From Aphelenchoides besseyi (Eukaryota > Nematoda > Chromadorea > Rhabditida > Aphelenchoididae), in NCBI GenBank assembly GCA_024699855.1, contig JAMPIQ010000001.1, positions 1,922,001 through 1,986,000 of the forward strand: a DNA stretch of 64,000 nt. The letters are read 5' to 3'. Under the pieces are notes generated by a model. It made no database searches, was not told where the DNA came from, and saw only the letters and a list, made by a program, of their open reading frames with translations. This document shows positions 49,412 through 61,762 of the stretch, piece after piece. Position 1 is the first letter of the stretch. Each line of letters begins with the position of its first letter. Position numbers and translations under genes: made by a program.

Positions 49412-50048
49412 TTAGCATTATTTATGCTCATTTGCGTGCGCATGTACGAAAAGACTTGTCGCGAATTTACAATCAACTTAGCGGATTTACTTGCGTGCTA
49501 TTTTGTTCTACGTTTGTTTTTGGCTTACAGCCAACATCTGACGAGCTAACCAGAGATCTTGCATGATCTCGTCCCGAGCATTCGAATTCGTGTAATTTAC
49601 GTGTTGGAAGTGCAGTTGGTTAAGACCTTTCTTTTTCGGGGTTGTGCGCTCTTTGAATGTTTGCTTAATCCCTACAGTTTGCGTCATCGATCAACTCAAT
49701 TGCGATCAATTTTTGTACCCACAATTAGTCTTTAATCCGTTCGTTGTTTGTGTTTAGAACTTCAAGCCTTCTAAGTGGCTTTGAGCATAAGAATCGTTTG
49801 TTTGGACAACAAACACTCAATTCGATATAAACGTGAGAGTTCATTTTCAAGCTTTTACTGTCAATCTCAAATAAATTTATGAGCTGAAGTTCTCAATGAA
49901 CATATATTCACCTTTAAGTTTAGTTTACAGATGACCTTTTTCAGACGAATCGCCGACCAACCGACCGTGTTTTGCTGCAGAGCCGCTGTTGTTAGTCGAT
50001 TACTCAGGAGTTCGACGTCCTTCTTCCGTGAAAACGGATGCCTCAACG
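49412..50048. other. Upstream region of the peptide transporter
   Basis: 640 bp, A+T-rich. It ends in a possible acceptor (tttttcag at about 49945) from which the transporter frame is open. It may hold the promoter and first untranslated exon. No other gene was seen. Confidence 0.4.
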
Positions 50049-52617
50049 ATGGGCCCTCCTACACAAGAGTCGCGTGGATTGATGAACTCGTTGAGAAACT
50101 ATCCGCCCGGCGTTTTCTTTATCTTAGGTACGAGAGACTAGCAGTTGAGTCTTAAACGTTGACTGTTTTATGTTAAATCAATCACGTACTTTATCTTAAT
50201 CTTATCATTTTATAGGCAATGAGTTCTGTGAACGTTTTTCTTTTTACGGAATGCGAACGATCTTAGTTCTTTATCTCATATCTGAACACAATTTTCGCGA
50301 TAGGTGAGTTTAAGCTAAGTACTCAACATCTTTTTTTCTTTTAGTTCAGCCTCGATTACCTACCACGGTTTCGTATCGATCGCCTATTTAGCCCCGTTAC
50401 TTGGTTCGATAGCTGCTGACAATTATGTTGGAAGATTCAAAGTTATTCTCTGGGTCAGTTTGGTTTACTGTCTCGGTCACGCGTAAGTTTCATTTCTGCT
50501 TTCTGGAATACGAAGTTTTATAGTCTTCTGTCTGTTGGAGCGATTCCACATCTTTTGCCACAAATGCGAAATATACTCGACTTTGGTGGTCTCATTGTCA
50601 TTGCATTGGTAAGAAGATGGTAAAGATATTTCGGCATATTATGTATTTAGGCAACTGGAGGAATCAAGCCTTGTGTTTCTGCGTTCGCTGCTGATCAGTT
50701 TAAAGAAGAACAGCAACAAGAACGCTCTCAATTCTTTTCGTTTTTTTACTTTGCAATAAACGCCGGTAGTCTGGTGGCCATTATTGTGACTCCATTGTTA
50801 CGTGGTCGAGTTCGATGTTTCGATTCGGAATACTGTTTTCCGTTAGCTTTCGGTGTTCCAGGAGTACTGATGCTCGTCGCCTTCATTCTCTTTGTTTCCG
50901 GAATTCGTTGGTATGTCAACTGGCTAGGTAAAATAGTGAGCTCGAAGATGTTTAGGTATAAGATAACACCGGTCAAACGAGAGAACGTAATCTGGAAAGT
51001 GGCGACATGCATTACTTACGCTTTCCGTTGTAAAGTTAATGCAAAATTGAAACGACAAGACTCGGCGGCCCATTGGTTGGACTACGCTTCGCCGCGTTAC
51101 AACGACAGCTTGATAAATGGAGTTAAATCGCTAGTTGCCATCGCCGTTCTGTTTGTTCCTGTTGCTTTCTTTTGGTATCTAAGTTTCTTATTCATACGCT
51201 AAAATCAATATTTAGGGCCTTATTAGATCAACAAGGAAGCACTTGGGTGCTTCAAGCAAGACGAATGGACGGTAAGTTCTAATTGAATTTACATTGTAAG
51301 TTGATTTTTAGGACGTGTCGGTCAAATCACAATTCTTCCCGATCAAATGTCAATTTTGAATCCTCTGTTCATTCTTCTCATGGTTCCGCTTTTCGAAGCG
51401 TTTTTGTATCCCGCTGCTCGTCGTATTTGTGTTGTTACTCCGTTACGTAAAATGGCTCTTGGCGGATTGTTGGCTGCGTTGGCGTTTGTAATAGCCGGAT
51501 TTCTACAGGTAGAGAAATAAAGCAACTCTGTTGATCCGTGATGTCATAGCTAAAAATAAACGAAACTCTCGAACCCTCACCGCAAGCTAATCACGCTTTT
51601 CTTCAACGTCTTGGAAACACATCCACTAATCTCGGTACTTTGAATGGTCCTCAGCTGATTGCGGGAAGAAACGAATGGCCAGCAGGAGATTACGATTTAG
51701 TTGGACCCAACAACGAGCATTTCAATTTGTCCATTCAGCCTCAAAGTGCTTATGTTGTTGGAGTTTATGAGAAGCGGAATGATGACAAGTGAGTACAAGA
51801 AAGAAATTTAAGGCATGTGAATTTCAGTTTGATTGTTCTGGCGTTTCCATACAAGAACGAGAAGACGGAAAACGGTGCCACGAGAGTCTATCTGATGGCC
51901 GATCCCACTTCAAATCTAATTGGAGAGCACCTTTTCGTTCTTGATCATCGAAATGAAATCAATACTCATACGGAAATTCGACCCGGCAGTTTTGTAGACA
52001 TCAAACCAACACTCATTAGTTCACCGCATTACATGATTCTCTATGGAGTCGGTTGTTCGGCAAAACGTCTGGAATGTACGTATAAACGACCGTTTTTTGC
52101 TCAGATGGGAGCTGCACATGTTTTGGATTTGTCGATGGATACGCATCACAGTAACACCGAAGTCTACACGATTGTACAACCTAATCGAGTTCATATACTT
52201 TGGCAAATACCCCAATTCGTTGTGATTGTGATCGGAGAAGTGTTAGTCAGTGTTACAGGACTCGAGTTCGCTTATTCGCAGTCTTCGGCGAGTATGAAAA
52301 GTGTGCTTCAAGTATCAACGAGATATTGAAGATCCTATTGATTGAAAACATTTTAGGCTGTTTGGTTGATGACAACTTTTTTTGGAAATTTGATTGATAT
52401 GGCGATTTTTGGAACTCAATTTATCAAAGAACCAGCAACCGAGTTTTTCGTCTACGCGTTTTTGATGATCTTGGTGATTGGCGTTTTTATGGTTATTGCC
52501 ATGAACTATCAGTACGTTGATCGTAGTGATTTGGACGATTCAATAGAAGAGGAAGAAGAAGCAACAGAGAAATTGAAAGTCGGAACACGGCTGAGTCGGA
52601 ATCCAGAACAACCATAA
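50049..52617 (+). CDS. Proton-coupled oligopeptide transporter (PEPT/SLC15)
   Basis: Membrane carrier importing di- and tripeptides with protons, usually at the gut apical membrane. The chosen ATG (50049) is the first Met in a frame open back to a possible acceptor at 49945. Family blocks: VFFILGNEFCERFSFYGMR in M1 (E-x-x-E-R-F-S-Y-Y-G type), YLAPLLGSIAADNYVGRFK, the PTR2 signature ATGGIKPCVSAFAADQF, and FFYFAINAGS. A large extracellular domain follows the ninth membrane segment (about 51550-52190, with paired cysteines CSAKRLEC). The C-terminal segments QFVVIVIGEVLVSVTGLEFA and FFVYAFLMILVIGVFM precede an acidic tail. About ten exons have short introns. Length is near 740 residues, within the family range. 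Confidence 0.93.
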
Positions 52618-52772
52618 CGAATCTTTAAACTTGATCCTAATCCGGTTATATTTTTGGATCTCTCTTATTTCGCATAGCGTTTACATTTAGCCATCATTTG
52701 TAGGTGCTCAGCAAGAGTTTGTAATAAATCTCGAGTTTACGATAATGTTTATTAGATCTTTAACACCCGCAA

Positions 52773-54797
52773 TCAATCGGAATCACTTAAAGAACGACAT
52801 TCCGCTGCAATTTCGCCTTGAAACAGAGGCAACACAGCTGAGTCCTCGTTGATGAGTTGAAGTTGATAGGGCGCTTCTTCGCATTCGGACTTGAAGAAGA
52901 ATCTGAAACTAATAAAAATTTGAAAGGTTAGAAGAAGGTGTATTACTGTTTGCGTGTTTTCGACGAAATGGAAAGTAAATTTCGAAATTCGCGGAAGGTC
53001 AAACGTTGACGAGGAATCTGCGCAACAATTGGAACTCCATCTGACGATCGATAGCTGATTCTCATTGTGTGAGTTGAATTTGTAGTTCCTCGTTGACGAC
53101 TATAAAAACCATAATAATCAGTCAGCTCAATTCAAACCTACGGCAACGATGCAAATTCTTGATGATGTTGACGAGTTGTTTTGACAGATTTTGGTTGATG
53201 TCGTTCTTTTCGAATTATCGAACTTGTTGTCGCCATTGAACCAATACCCGAGGACAAGTCGTCATGATCGTAATAGGTCATGGGAAACTGACTTCTGGGC
53301 GAATTGCCAAAAGTTGCAATTTCGTGGATTTGCGTCGTCAAAATACCGCCGTGCAATCCGCGATTATTGTACTGATCGAAACATGATTGTGACATTGGAT
53401 TGAATTTGGAACGAGCAGTTGGTGGGTCTGGCGAACAGGATTCTAAAACCGAAGGTTTGTGTGCTTTCGAAAGCCAACTTACTCGGTGAACGTCGACGTT
53501 GTTGACGTGCGTGAATCAGCTGCCCGGCAGTTGCTGGTGATTGTTGTTGCGAAGGTGACGGTTTCCCCGAATCATCGACGACCATTCGCTGTTTCACGTA
53601 ATTATCAACGTCCTCATCCTCATCCACTGCTCCGTGGGTTGGCATTCCGATTTGTGAGATCACGACATCTCGAGCAGAGAAGACGGTTCGTCCTTCGATC
53701 TTTTTGATTTGTTCGTTGAGTCGTTCACTTCGATTGATCTTTTCGTCCAAATCACACAGACGTTTAATCAACGAAGTCGCAAATTCACAGCGTCCTTCTT
53801 CGGTGTCATGTCGAAAGGCCGAAGTACCGTCACGCTTAAAGTTTGTTCTTAATCGAAACCACTTGATGAGCTTACTTCTGCACAACGACGATGAGGCGGA
53901 GGTTGAGGAACTTTTGTGTTTTGTAGCGTGCTTGCTGGAGCAAATGTCCGATGCTGTGAACTGCCGGCTTCACTCGAAAAGTTCGAAGAAACGGCAGAAT
54001 CGTTTTTGCTTGGATTTGCTTGACAAACGTATGGATACTTGAAGATCGGCGGTTGAAACATTTTTTCTACCGAACTGAAAAGTTTCGTCAGTTGAATGCT
54101 CAGCTCCTTCGCTAACCTTTGGCCCAGTAGACGCTCACGTTCACGTTGACTTCGCATGAGAACTGCGGGAGTCAGTCTTTTATTGGAGCTCAATGGTTCT
54201 GCCGGTTGTTTTTGGCGATTTCGAGTTGCGCGTCGACTGGTCGATGTGTTCGATTGAGTAACGGGAACTGGATCGACTTGTGCTGATGTCGATGGCTGCG
54301 AGGTTGGATCGTTGCGTATTGTGTTAACAAACTCCAAGAATGCATCTGATGTTACGAATTGCGCGTGTTGACGTCGAAGAAAAACATCGATGAACGGAAG
54401 ACACGAGTCGAAGAGTGTGATTTCCGGTCTCAAAGATTGAGCCAAAGTTTTCGCGATTTCGTCGCAAATCGTTCGACTAAGAAACCGACATGCACCGTGT
54501 TTATGATCAACATAACGATTGTAGATTTCACCGGCCAATTTCCGCGCCTTTTCGTCTTCGTTTTTGGTCATTTCTTTGTAGGCAACAACAGAGAAGTGGA
54601 ATAGAAGTGGGTCGGCAGCGTTTTCGGCATGCGCCCATGACAGGAAAACCTGAAAACGAACACAAGATTTCGATTTCGGTTAATTGCCTTACCTGTAATG
54701 CATCTCCATCAGCTAGAACCTCGTCCAACGTGTTACAGAAGCCGGTGGGATTCATGGAACGGCAATCCATGCGCGATTGGACTCGTTCAATATGCAT
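52773..54797 (-). CDS. Axin (Wnt pathway scaffold)
   Basis: Scaffold of the beta-catenin destruction complex. The start MHIERVQSRMDCRSMNPTGF precedes an RGS domain (LDEVLADGDALQVFLSWAHA, then AGEIYNRYVD, DAFLEFVNTIRND) that binds APC. A GSK3-binding helix is visible (CEFATSLIKRLCDLDEKIN; compare the F-A-x-x-L-I-x-R-L of axins). The C-terminal DIX domain is split over two or three exons (ISYRSSDGVPIVAQIPRQRL, FREFRNLLS, FFFKSECEEAPYQLQLINED) and mediates polymerisation with Dishevelled. The middle is serine/proline/arginine-rich. I could not find the usual beta-catenin-binding helix. The length is about 560 residues. Only two axin-like genes are known in C. elegans; orthology to either is not decided here. 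Confidence 0.88.
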
Positions 54798-55873
54798 GAT
54801 ACCCGCTGGTCATCTGCAAAACAACATATTTGGACTGTTGATCTCACGCCCCGAAACACATCTTTGAGTGGTAAAACGGCCGAAACGCGCTAACGGGTCA
54901 GTTGGTCTCGGGTTTTTCGGTGCCTGAAAACCCGAGAGGACGTCGGGAATGAGACGAACAGATGGAAAAAGCGAGAGGTCGTCGGCAAACGGCACAATGC
55001 TCCGGCAATTCGAGTGGTTGAGCAGTCAGGAAAAACGTGTACGTGACAAGCTCATGATTCATCGACGATTGTTTTGGTGGTCAAATTTGAGACCCTTCAA
55101 AATGTCGATTGCTCATTTAACATCGTGCACAAAAGTGAGCGTCATAGCAGAAGATGGAAACCAAACTGACAGTTCGAAATCGAACCACAGAGTCTTTCGA
55201 TTCATAGGATTGTAAACGACGATAGGAAATCGCTCGCAAATATCATTGCCACCTTTTTCAAAAGGTAGCAACGCTGAAGAGTCGTAAACGAGAGTCGATG
55301 AAAAAACGCGTGAGGGTCGAAAAAACCAACAACAAAAAAAGGAACGCGATAAGCCGGTCGGAATCACAAGTCCCGAGTCGCCCTCGAGCAAACATCTGCT
55401 TCCAATTGACGTCTTAGGTCGCCGTTTACGATCCGGTGGCGTCGTTGCGTGCGCATAAAAGTTCGCTAGCAATTAATGGCAAACGTTTGATCATACGGCA
55501 GTCCAATCGACGACAATGAAAAGAGTCGAAAATCGCCAAATTGGCGATAACGAAACGAGTGAGCGGCAGATTCAATTGGAAAACGCGACGTCCCGTCCTC
55601 TTTTTCGTGTGTCGGAAAAGATCAAAGGGAAAAGACGCGGTGCGTCTTCCGTCAGTGCAAAGCTCATAAAATAGCGGCAAATTTGAAAGAGAAAAAGTTC
55701 GATTATTAACGAACGTTTTACCCCGAGAGCATCGTATTCGTCTTTGCGCGCACAAATTACCGCAATCGTTGATAATCCGCGTCGAACAAGATAGCACGCG
55801 CAAAACAAAAGTCGTTTATTCCCGTTGATACAATTAACCGTTACGAGTAGATAAATTAACCTGGCCCCATTAA
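54798..55873. other. Intergenic region between COG5 and axin
   Basis: About 1.1 kb, CG-word-rich, between two genes on the minus strand. It should contain the COG5 3' untranslated region and the axin promoter. Frames on both strands are short, overlapping and unlike known proteins. Confidence 0.45.
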
Positions 55874-58061
55874 TTAACGTTGATTGGGGACTTGTGCCAG
55901 AATGTTTTTGATTCGCGGCAAATGGGAAACCGCGTCCGTGGAGGTGCGATTGGAGTGTTCGAATGAGGCGACCAGATTTCGGAGAAATTGACATCTTTCG
56001 GCGTCACCGTGCTCGTTAAACCACTTAATGTACTCCGTTCGACTCCAATCCGCTAAAAGGACCGGCTTACTACTAGCTCCGAACTCATTTGTTCACAAAC
56101 CCGAGTCGTGTGGCAAACTGAGCGCCGGAGAGGCGGAAATCAGAAGATGCAACTGCAACCAATAGGGAATGTTGTGAGATTCGGAGTCGGACGAAATGTT
56201 CTGAAGGAAATCAACAAACTGCTTTTGCATGTTCAGATACTTCGATGTTTTGCAGTTGAAAGCCTAAAACCCTCGACGATCGTTAGTTTGTCTTCAGCAA
56301 CGAAATTGACCTGCAAACTTTTACATAGAAAGTTCAAGTCGTTAACGAAACGACGAGTTGTTACTTCGGTAATCGGACGACACAACGAGCAATTGAGTAG
56401 AAACTGTTCGATGACAAAGTTAATGAAATTGGGCAACGCTTCCAACGACTCAGCTAACGGCTCAATTTGAGCGACGTGTTTACGAAAAACTCGAATATGA
56501 TCACAGAGTTCGCGCATAAACAACGAAACTTGTCCTTGATTCTTCGACGAATCGTGAACTTCTTCGTGCATTGAGTCCAGAACGACGGTAACGGTCGCTT
56601 TCATTTGATCCACAATTACTTTCAAATGAGGTTCAATCACCGTGCGTAAGCAGTCCGAGTAAAATGGCCATTGACTAAATCGATTTACATCATTCGCCAA
56701 ACACTTTTGGAAACTAACCGACGAAATGCATGAGCAACACTCAAAAGTTGGTAGTTGTTGGCTTGTGCTTTGCTTACTCGACCACTCAGTTGTAATGTCT
56801 CGGGAGTAAATCGAAGACCCGACTCAATTTTTGTGCCGATCATTTGAAGTGCTTTGGCGATGTTTCCTAAACAAGTGGTTTAAAGTTGGGCGTTTATTTG
56901 CGTTACCTTCAATTTGTTTTTGCAAATCCGGATCCCAATTCACATTTGAGATTTCGGCTTTCATTGCTGCGTTAATCTAGACACAATCATTACGTTCATA
57001 ATCAACTCTTGCACAAACCTTCTCGACGATAACAATCGTTTTGGTGTCGTCGTGCATGAACGTGTCGTTGACCAAATCGAATAACTTGGACAGCGATTGC
57101 GAGAGAACCGAAGCTTTCAACGGACCCAAAGCATCTCGGATTGGCTTTGCTACGGCATCAGAATGCGGTATAAGACATTTGCTGACCACTTGGACGAGTC
57201 GCATTGCATATTCCGCATCGGCAGGCATTCGTTGACGCATCACCGATGCCACGGCATTCGAGAACTTCTGTGCATTTTCGACACCTTAAATGTTCGGGTT
57301 GATTAAAAGATTCGATTTCTATCCAACTACCTAACAACTGAAATTGCTCCAAAAAGTTGTGAAGTTTGTTTCCCAACTGTGGAAAATGCTTTGACGCTCG
57401 TTCTGTAGTTTTCGAAACACTCAAGTTAAGGAAAAGAGTGTCCATTTCTTTGATTGCATTGTCAATAATCACTTTGATCTTCTGATTACATCCATCGGCA
57501 TCGAATAGCAAACTCAAGGCGCTGAGACAATTGTTAACATGCGGTGTGTTCAATGAGATTAAGGCTTGTTTCAACTCTTCGATTGCCATTTTGCTCGTTT
57601 CGGTAGTGATTTCCGGCACCGATTTCAGGAATCCATCTTTCATCCATCCTATTAACGAAAATGAGGGATTTTCGTTGCACAACAATTTCAACTCATGAGC
57701 ACACTCAGCTCTGGCCAATAAGAACGTTTCTTTTTCCCAGGTTTCAACTAGCTGCTTGCATCTACAAAGAATGAATTCAAATTGGATTCAATCACTCAAC
57801 TTACCTGATACCATCGTTCAAAATTCGACTCAATGTAATCAATTGCTCCAAAGCAGCGGTATCGGCTTTCAATTGCTCGTAGTTGTTCCGATAGATTTGA
57901 CTTACTTCATTCGCTTTCTCATTGACACTTCGCATCTCTTCATCGAATTCAATCTGAAAACACGTTTATATCTCAAAGTCAATTTACACACTCACTTGCA
58001 ATTTGTTAAGTGATTCAATAGCTCCAACTTGTTCCAGCAATCGTGGATAGTTCTCTTCAAC
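55874..58061 (-). CDS. cogc-5: COG5, conserved oligomeric Golgi complex subunit (N-terminus not found)
   Basis: Subunit of the COG tether that retrieves Golgi glycosylation enzymes in intra-Golgi vesicle traffic. The first resolved exon starts at 58061 after gtcgtttag (YPRLLEQVGAIESLNKLQ). Helical exons follow with TFLLARAECAHELKLL and VQVVSKCLIPHSDAVA. A diagnostic C-terminal stretch has FLLNCSLCRPITEVTTRR, IPYWLQLHLLISASPAL and a last exon ADWSRTEYIKWFNEHGDAER, corresponding to the SPxxL...W-S-x-x-x-x-x-W-L segment of COG5. A 47-bp intron (gtcaat...ttttag, about 56300-56254) restores the frame before that stretch. The true start probably needs 40-70 more residues upstream of 58061 and was not located. 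The gene is head-to-head with the OSBP gene. Confidence 0.8.
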
Positions 58062-58270
58062 CTAAACGACAAAAGTATGCAAATTTTACAGAATCGTGTA
58101 TGCAAATGTTTAGAAGAATTCGAATCTACAGAATTTCCGTACTCTTCTGTCGCTCATTCGATCAGTTGGTCAGAAGTCAACAACTGCTCCTGAACAACAG
58201 ACTTCAACGTTCGCTTTTATCTGACAGGTTTGTTACTGAGATAGCACTTGTACATTCGTTCGTATTCAGA

Positions 58271-59703
58271 ATGAGCAATTCCACCGAAGGCTCGTCGGAA
58301 ACTCGTGCTCGTCGAAAAGTCATTCCACCTCGTCCACAAGTCTCCACTTCTTTGTGGTCGATTGTGAAAAATTGCATTGGAAAAGAACTCACGAAGATAC
58401 CGATGCCGGTAACTTTAAATATATCGACTAGTTGGTTAAAGCATTTAGGTCACTTTTAACGAACCGCTTTCTTTTTTGCAACGTTTAACTGAGGATTTGG
58501 GTGAGTTAAAACGAGAAGTCCGAATGATCAGAGAACTTCAGAATACTCCATTCTTCTTGATCAAGCAGCTGGAATTGAAGATTCATGTGAACAACTGTGC
58601 TATATTGCCGCTTATGCTATCAGTTGTTATTCGACCACCGGCAATCGCACCACTAAACCATTCAATCCGCTTCTCGGCGAAACTTTTGAACACAATCGTC
58701 CGGATCTTGGTTGGCGTTCAATGGCTGAACAAGTACGTGAGGAAATATATTCACACTTTGACTTCGTCTAGGTATCGCATCATCCACCGTGTACGGCTCA
58801 CCATGCTAATGGCAAGAAATGGACCATGTTTCAAGATTTCACTATGGCTTCTCGTTTTCGAGGCAAATACCTTTCGGTTACTCCAAGTGGTCATACACAT
58901 GTTGCTTTCAACAATTCGCATAATCATTACACGTATCACAAAGTGACCACCACTGTTCACAACATTATCGTTGGTACTCTCTGGATCGACAATCACGGAG
59001 AAGTCACGGTCGAAAACCATGCAACCGGTGACAAGTGCATTCTTAAGTTCCACCCGTACTCCTACTTGTCGCCAAACAAAGCGCGCAAAGTAAGAGAGCA
59101 GAGGGTCTTAAGAACAGAATATTTTCAGGTTTACGGTGTGGTCAAAGATGCACGTGGAAACGCTCGTTTTGTGGTCCAAGGTCATTGGGATAAGTTCGTT
59201 GAGATTGCAAAAGTCGCACGTCAAACTAGCAACAACGTGGTAACCGAGCAGTTTGTTCGCGTTTGGACCATCAATCCACCAATGTAAGGTGGAATGCTTC
59301 GGTTTCGAAAAGCTCTTGTTTTCAGTCTCGGAAGCGAGAAGATTTACAACTTTACGAAATTGGCCATTGAGTTGAATGAAGATGAGGATCGTGTTGCTCC
59401 AACTGACTCTCGTAAACGTCCGGATCAACGTTTGATGGAACAAGGAAAATGGGACGAAGCGAATCGTGAGAAAGAGCGTCTTGAACAACATCAACGTGAA
59501 GTTGCGGCTCATGGTTAGCGAAGAAACGAAAAGAATTCCAATCATCGGAGATTTTAGCTGCTGCAAATGGTATCGAACAAAAACCGGCGTGGTTCGAAAA
59601 ACGACAAGACCCGTTGACTGGCGATATTTATCACATGTTTACCAGCGAATACTGGCAATGCAAGAAGAATCAGGATTGGAGTCGTTGTCCATCCATCTTT
59701 TGA
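58271..59703 (+). CDS. Oxysterol-binding protein (OSBP/ORP1 class), PH-less form
   Basis: Lipid-transfer protein moving sterol and PI4P between membranes. The start ATG follows cgtattcaga, a strong acceptor-like signal. After about 25 residues the OSBP domain opens with LWSIVKNCIGKELTKIPMPV, then KPFNPLLGETFEHNR, the signature EQVSHHPP, FRGKYLSVTPSG, VTTTVHNIIVGTLWID, FHPYSYLSPNKARK, DSRKRPDQRLMEQGKWDEAN and a C-terminal YWQCKNQDWSRCPSIF. This is the OSBP/ORP4 subtype. Those proteins normally carry PH and FFAT parts in front; here none were found. An upstream in-frame Met near 58098 exists but its sequence is not PH-like. Length is about 390 residues, the size of short ORP isoforms. Confidence 0.9.
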
Positions 59704-59764
59704 ACTTCGTTTTCTTTCATATACACTTTCTGACCAAGAATAAAAAAGCGACTGTGCATCGGAT

Positions 59765-59958
59765 TCACTATTGGATGAAAAACGACAAGAAATATGACTT
59801 ACTCCTTTTCGTAGTTGAACATTCAAGTCCGATTGAATCGCTTTGACTTCTTGCAAAAGAACATCGGAGTTAATCTTTTCGTCTTCAACGACTCGTTTCA
59901 AGTATTCGCTCTCGTCGATCTTGCTCCAAACAAAGTCCTCCACACTGTTCAATGACAT
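59765..59958 (-). CDS. Candidate tiny helical protein (about 52 residues)
   Basis: ATG 59958 opens MSLNSVEDFVWSKIDESEYL and continues as a charged helix (INSDVLLQEVKAIQSDLN) to a gtaagtc donor near 59801. After the intron (gtaagt...ccaatag) a TGA follows at once (59767-59765). An in-frame TAG lies just upstream of the ATG. An upstream non-coding exon with good splice signals (gtgaga...ttgttcag, about 60015-59978) supports a real transcript. No family was recognised. Its 3' part is close to the OSBP 3' end on the other strand. Confidence 0.4.
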
Positions 59959-60157
59959 TGGGATCTAGAAGTTGATTGCTGAACAAAAATTCGTATAAAA
60001 CAGTTGTTCTCACCAGATATGCGAGATCTCTACTTAATCTTGTTGGCAACAATTTGTTTCAACGTGCGAATAAAATGGTTTTGGTTATATTGGCTAAACG
60101 TCACAACTAAAAGTTTTTCGTTTATCTCCACTGAAGTTCGCTGATGTTAAATGAAAG

Positions 60158-61762
60158 ATGCTTTACATTTTCCTAAGACGAACTCTTCATTCCCAACGAT
60201 TGGTCTCCAATTTACGACGCTTCGATTGCACGAGTTTTCGCTTCTACGCATCGCCAAGAGGCAAAGCCGTGTATCAACGAAACAAAGAGCACTTGAACGT
60301 TGGAACAATCGGACATGTAGATCACGGGAAAACGACCCTCACATCGGCTCTCACCAAATGTACGTTTCTCAGCTCATTTTCTTAAGCTTTGACTTTAGAT
60401 TTGTCCGTACAGAAGAAAGCTAAATATCGCAAATACGAAGAGATCGACAACGCTCCTCAAGAACAGCAACGCGGTATCACGATCAATGCCTCACAAATCG
60501 AGTATGAAACCGACAAACGTCACTATGCACACATCGACTGTCCGGGACACGCCGACTATATCAAGAACATGATCACTGGTGCTGCTCAAATGGAAGGCGC
60601 CGTCTTGGTTGTGGCTCTGACCGATGGAGCAATGCCACAGGTACATGAACAGAAGTGGAAATCCAATGAAATTGTTTAGACTCGTGAACATTTGCTTTTG
60701 GCACGTCAAGTTGGAGTTCCGTTGGAGAATGTGGCCGTTTATTTGAACAAAGCAGATGAAGTGAGAGATTCCGAAACTCGTGAACTTGTCGAAATGGAGA
60801 TTCGAGAATTGTTGAACGAGTACGGTTATCCCGGCGATAATGCTCCGGTGATTATTGGATCAGCGCTGTGCGCGTTGGAAGACAAAGATCCGTCGCTTGG
60901 TGAGGAAACGATTAAGAAACTACTTGATGCGTTGGACACATTCAAAATTCCAAATCGTGATCTTTCTACGGACGTTATGTTTCCTGCCGAACACGTTTAT
61001 CACATTCAAGGTTTTTGACTTCTTAGATTCTCTTATTCATTAAGAGTTTAGGTCGTGGAACAGTTGTCAGCGGAAAGTTGGATCGCGGAACATTGAAGCG
61101 TGGAGACAAAGTTGCACTACTTGGCTACGACAAAGTAGCTCAATCGGTGGTGTCGGGTATTGAAACGTTCCATAAAACCGTGGAGAAAGCAGAGCCCGGA
61201 GACCAACTCGGAGTGTTGCTTCGTAATGCACCGCCGAAGGCCGTTCGTCGTGGCACAATTTTGGTTCCGGCCGATAAAGCACCGGAAATTACGGACAAAG
61301 TGAAAGCTCAACTTTACGTTCTGAAACCCGACGAAGGCGGCTCCAAAGTTCCCATTGGAAACTATTTTCAGGAGCATGTGTTTTCATTGACATGGGATAT
61401 TAGTGGTTTGGTCAAAGTGATTGGTCGTGACTTCATTATGCCTGGAGAGAATGCCGAGTAAGTTGTCTTGTTGATTCGATTTAGTTTTGGTGTTTAGAAT
61501 CGAACTTTCACTCAACAAGAAAATGTACATCGAACCACAACAACGTTTCACGATTCGCAAAGGCGCAACGACAGTCGGAACGGGTGTTTTCATTGAGCCA
61601 TTGAAACCGCGAACTGATGAGGAAAAGGATCTTCGACGTCTCGGAAAACTGATTGCTGCAGAAAAAGAACGACTTGGCTTCAATCCGTACAGTGAACAGT
61701 TCGCTCGTATGCCCAAGATAGCTTATGATAGCACGGGAAAAGAAGATACCAAAGAGCAATAA
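60158..61762 (+). CDS. tufm-1: Mitochondrial elongation factor Tu with C-terminal extension (EF-Tu1 type)
   Basis: GTPase delivering aminoacyl-tRNA to mitochondrial ribosomes. An Arg/Ser-rich presequence ([20 protein letters not shown]) precedes EF-Tu: [13 protein letters not shown] (P loop), QRGITINAS (switch I), [12 protein letters not shown] with the catalytic His, NKADEV (base recognition) and [19 protein letters not shown] in domain 2. Domain 3 ends near [10 protein letters not shown] further 52 residues follow, charged and helical ([20 protein letters not shown]). A comparable extension is known from nematode EF-Tu1, where it replaces contacts to the missing T arm of mitochondrial tRNAs. 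Five exons run from 60158 to 61762. The stop codon lies inside an AATAAA word. Confidence 0.95.

Noticed and set aside
53138..53395. Separate small minus-strand gene starting MSQSCFDQYNN
   Set aside because: The frame is continuous with the middle of axin and contains no independent start signal; it is an axin exon.
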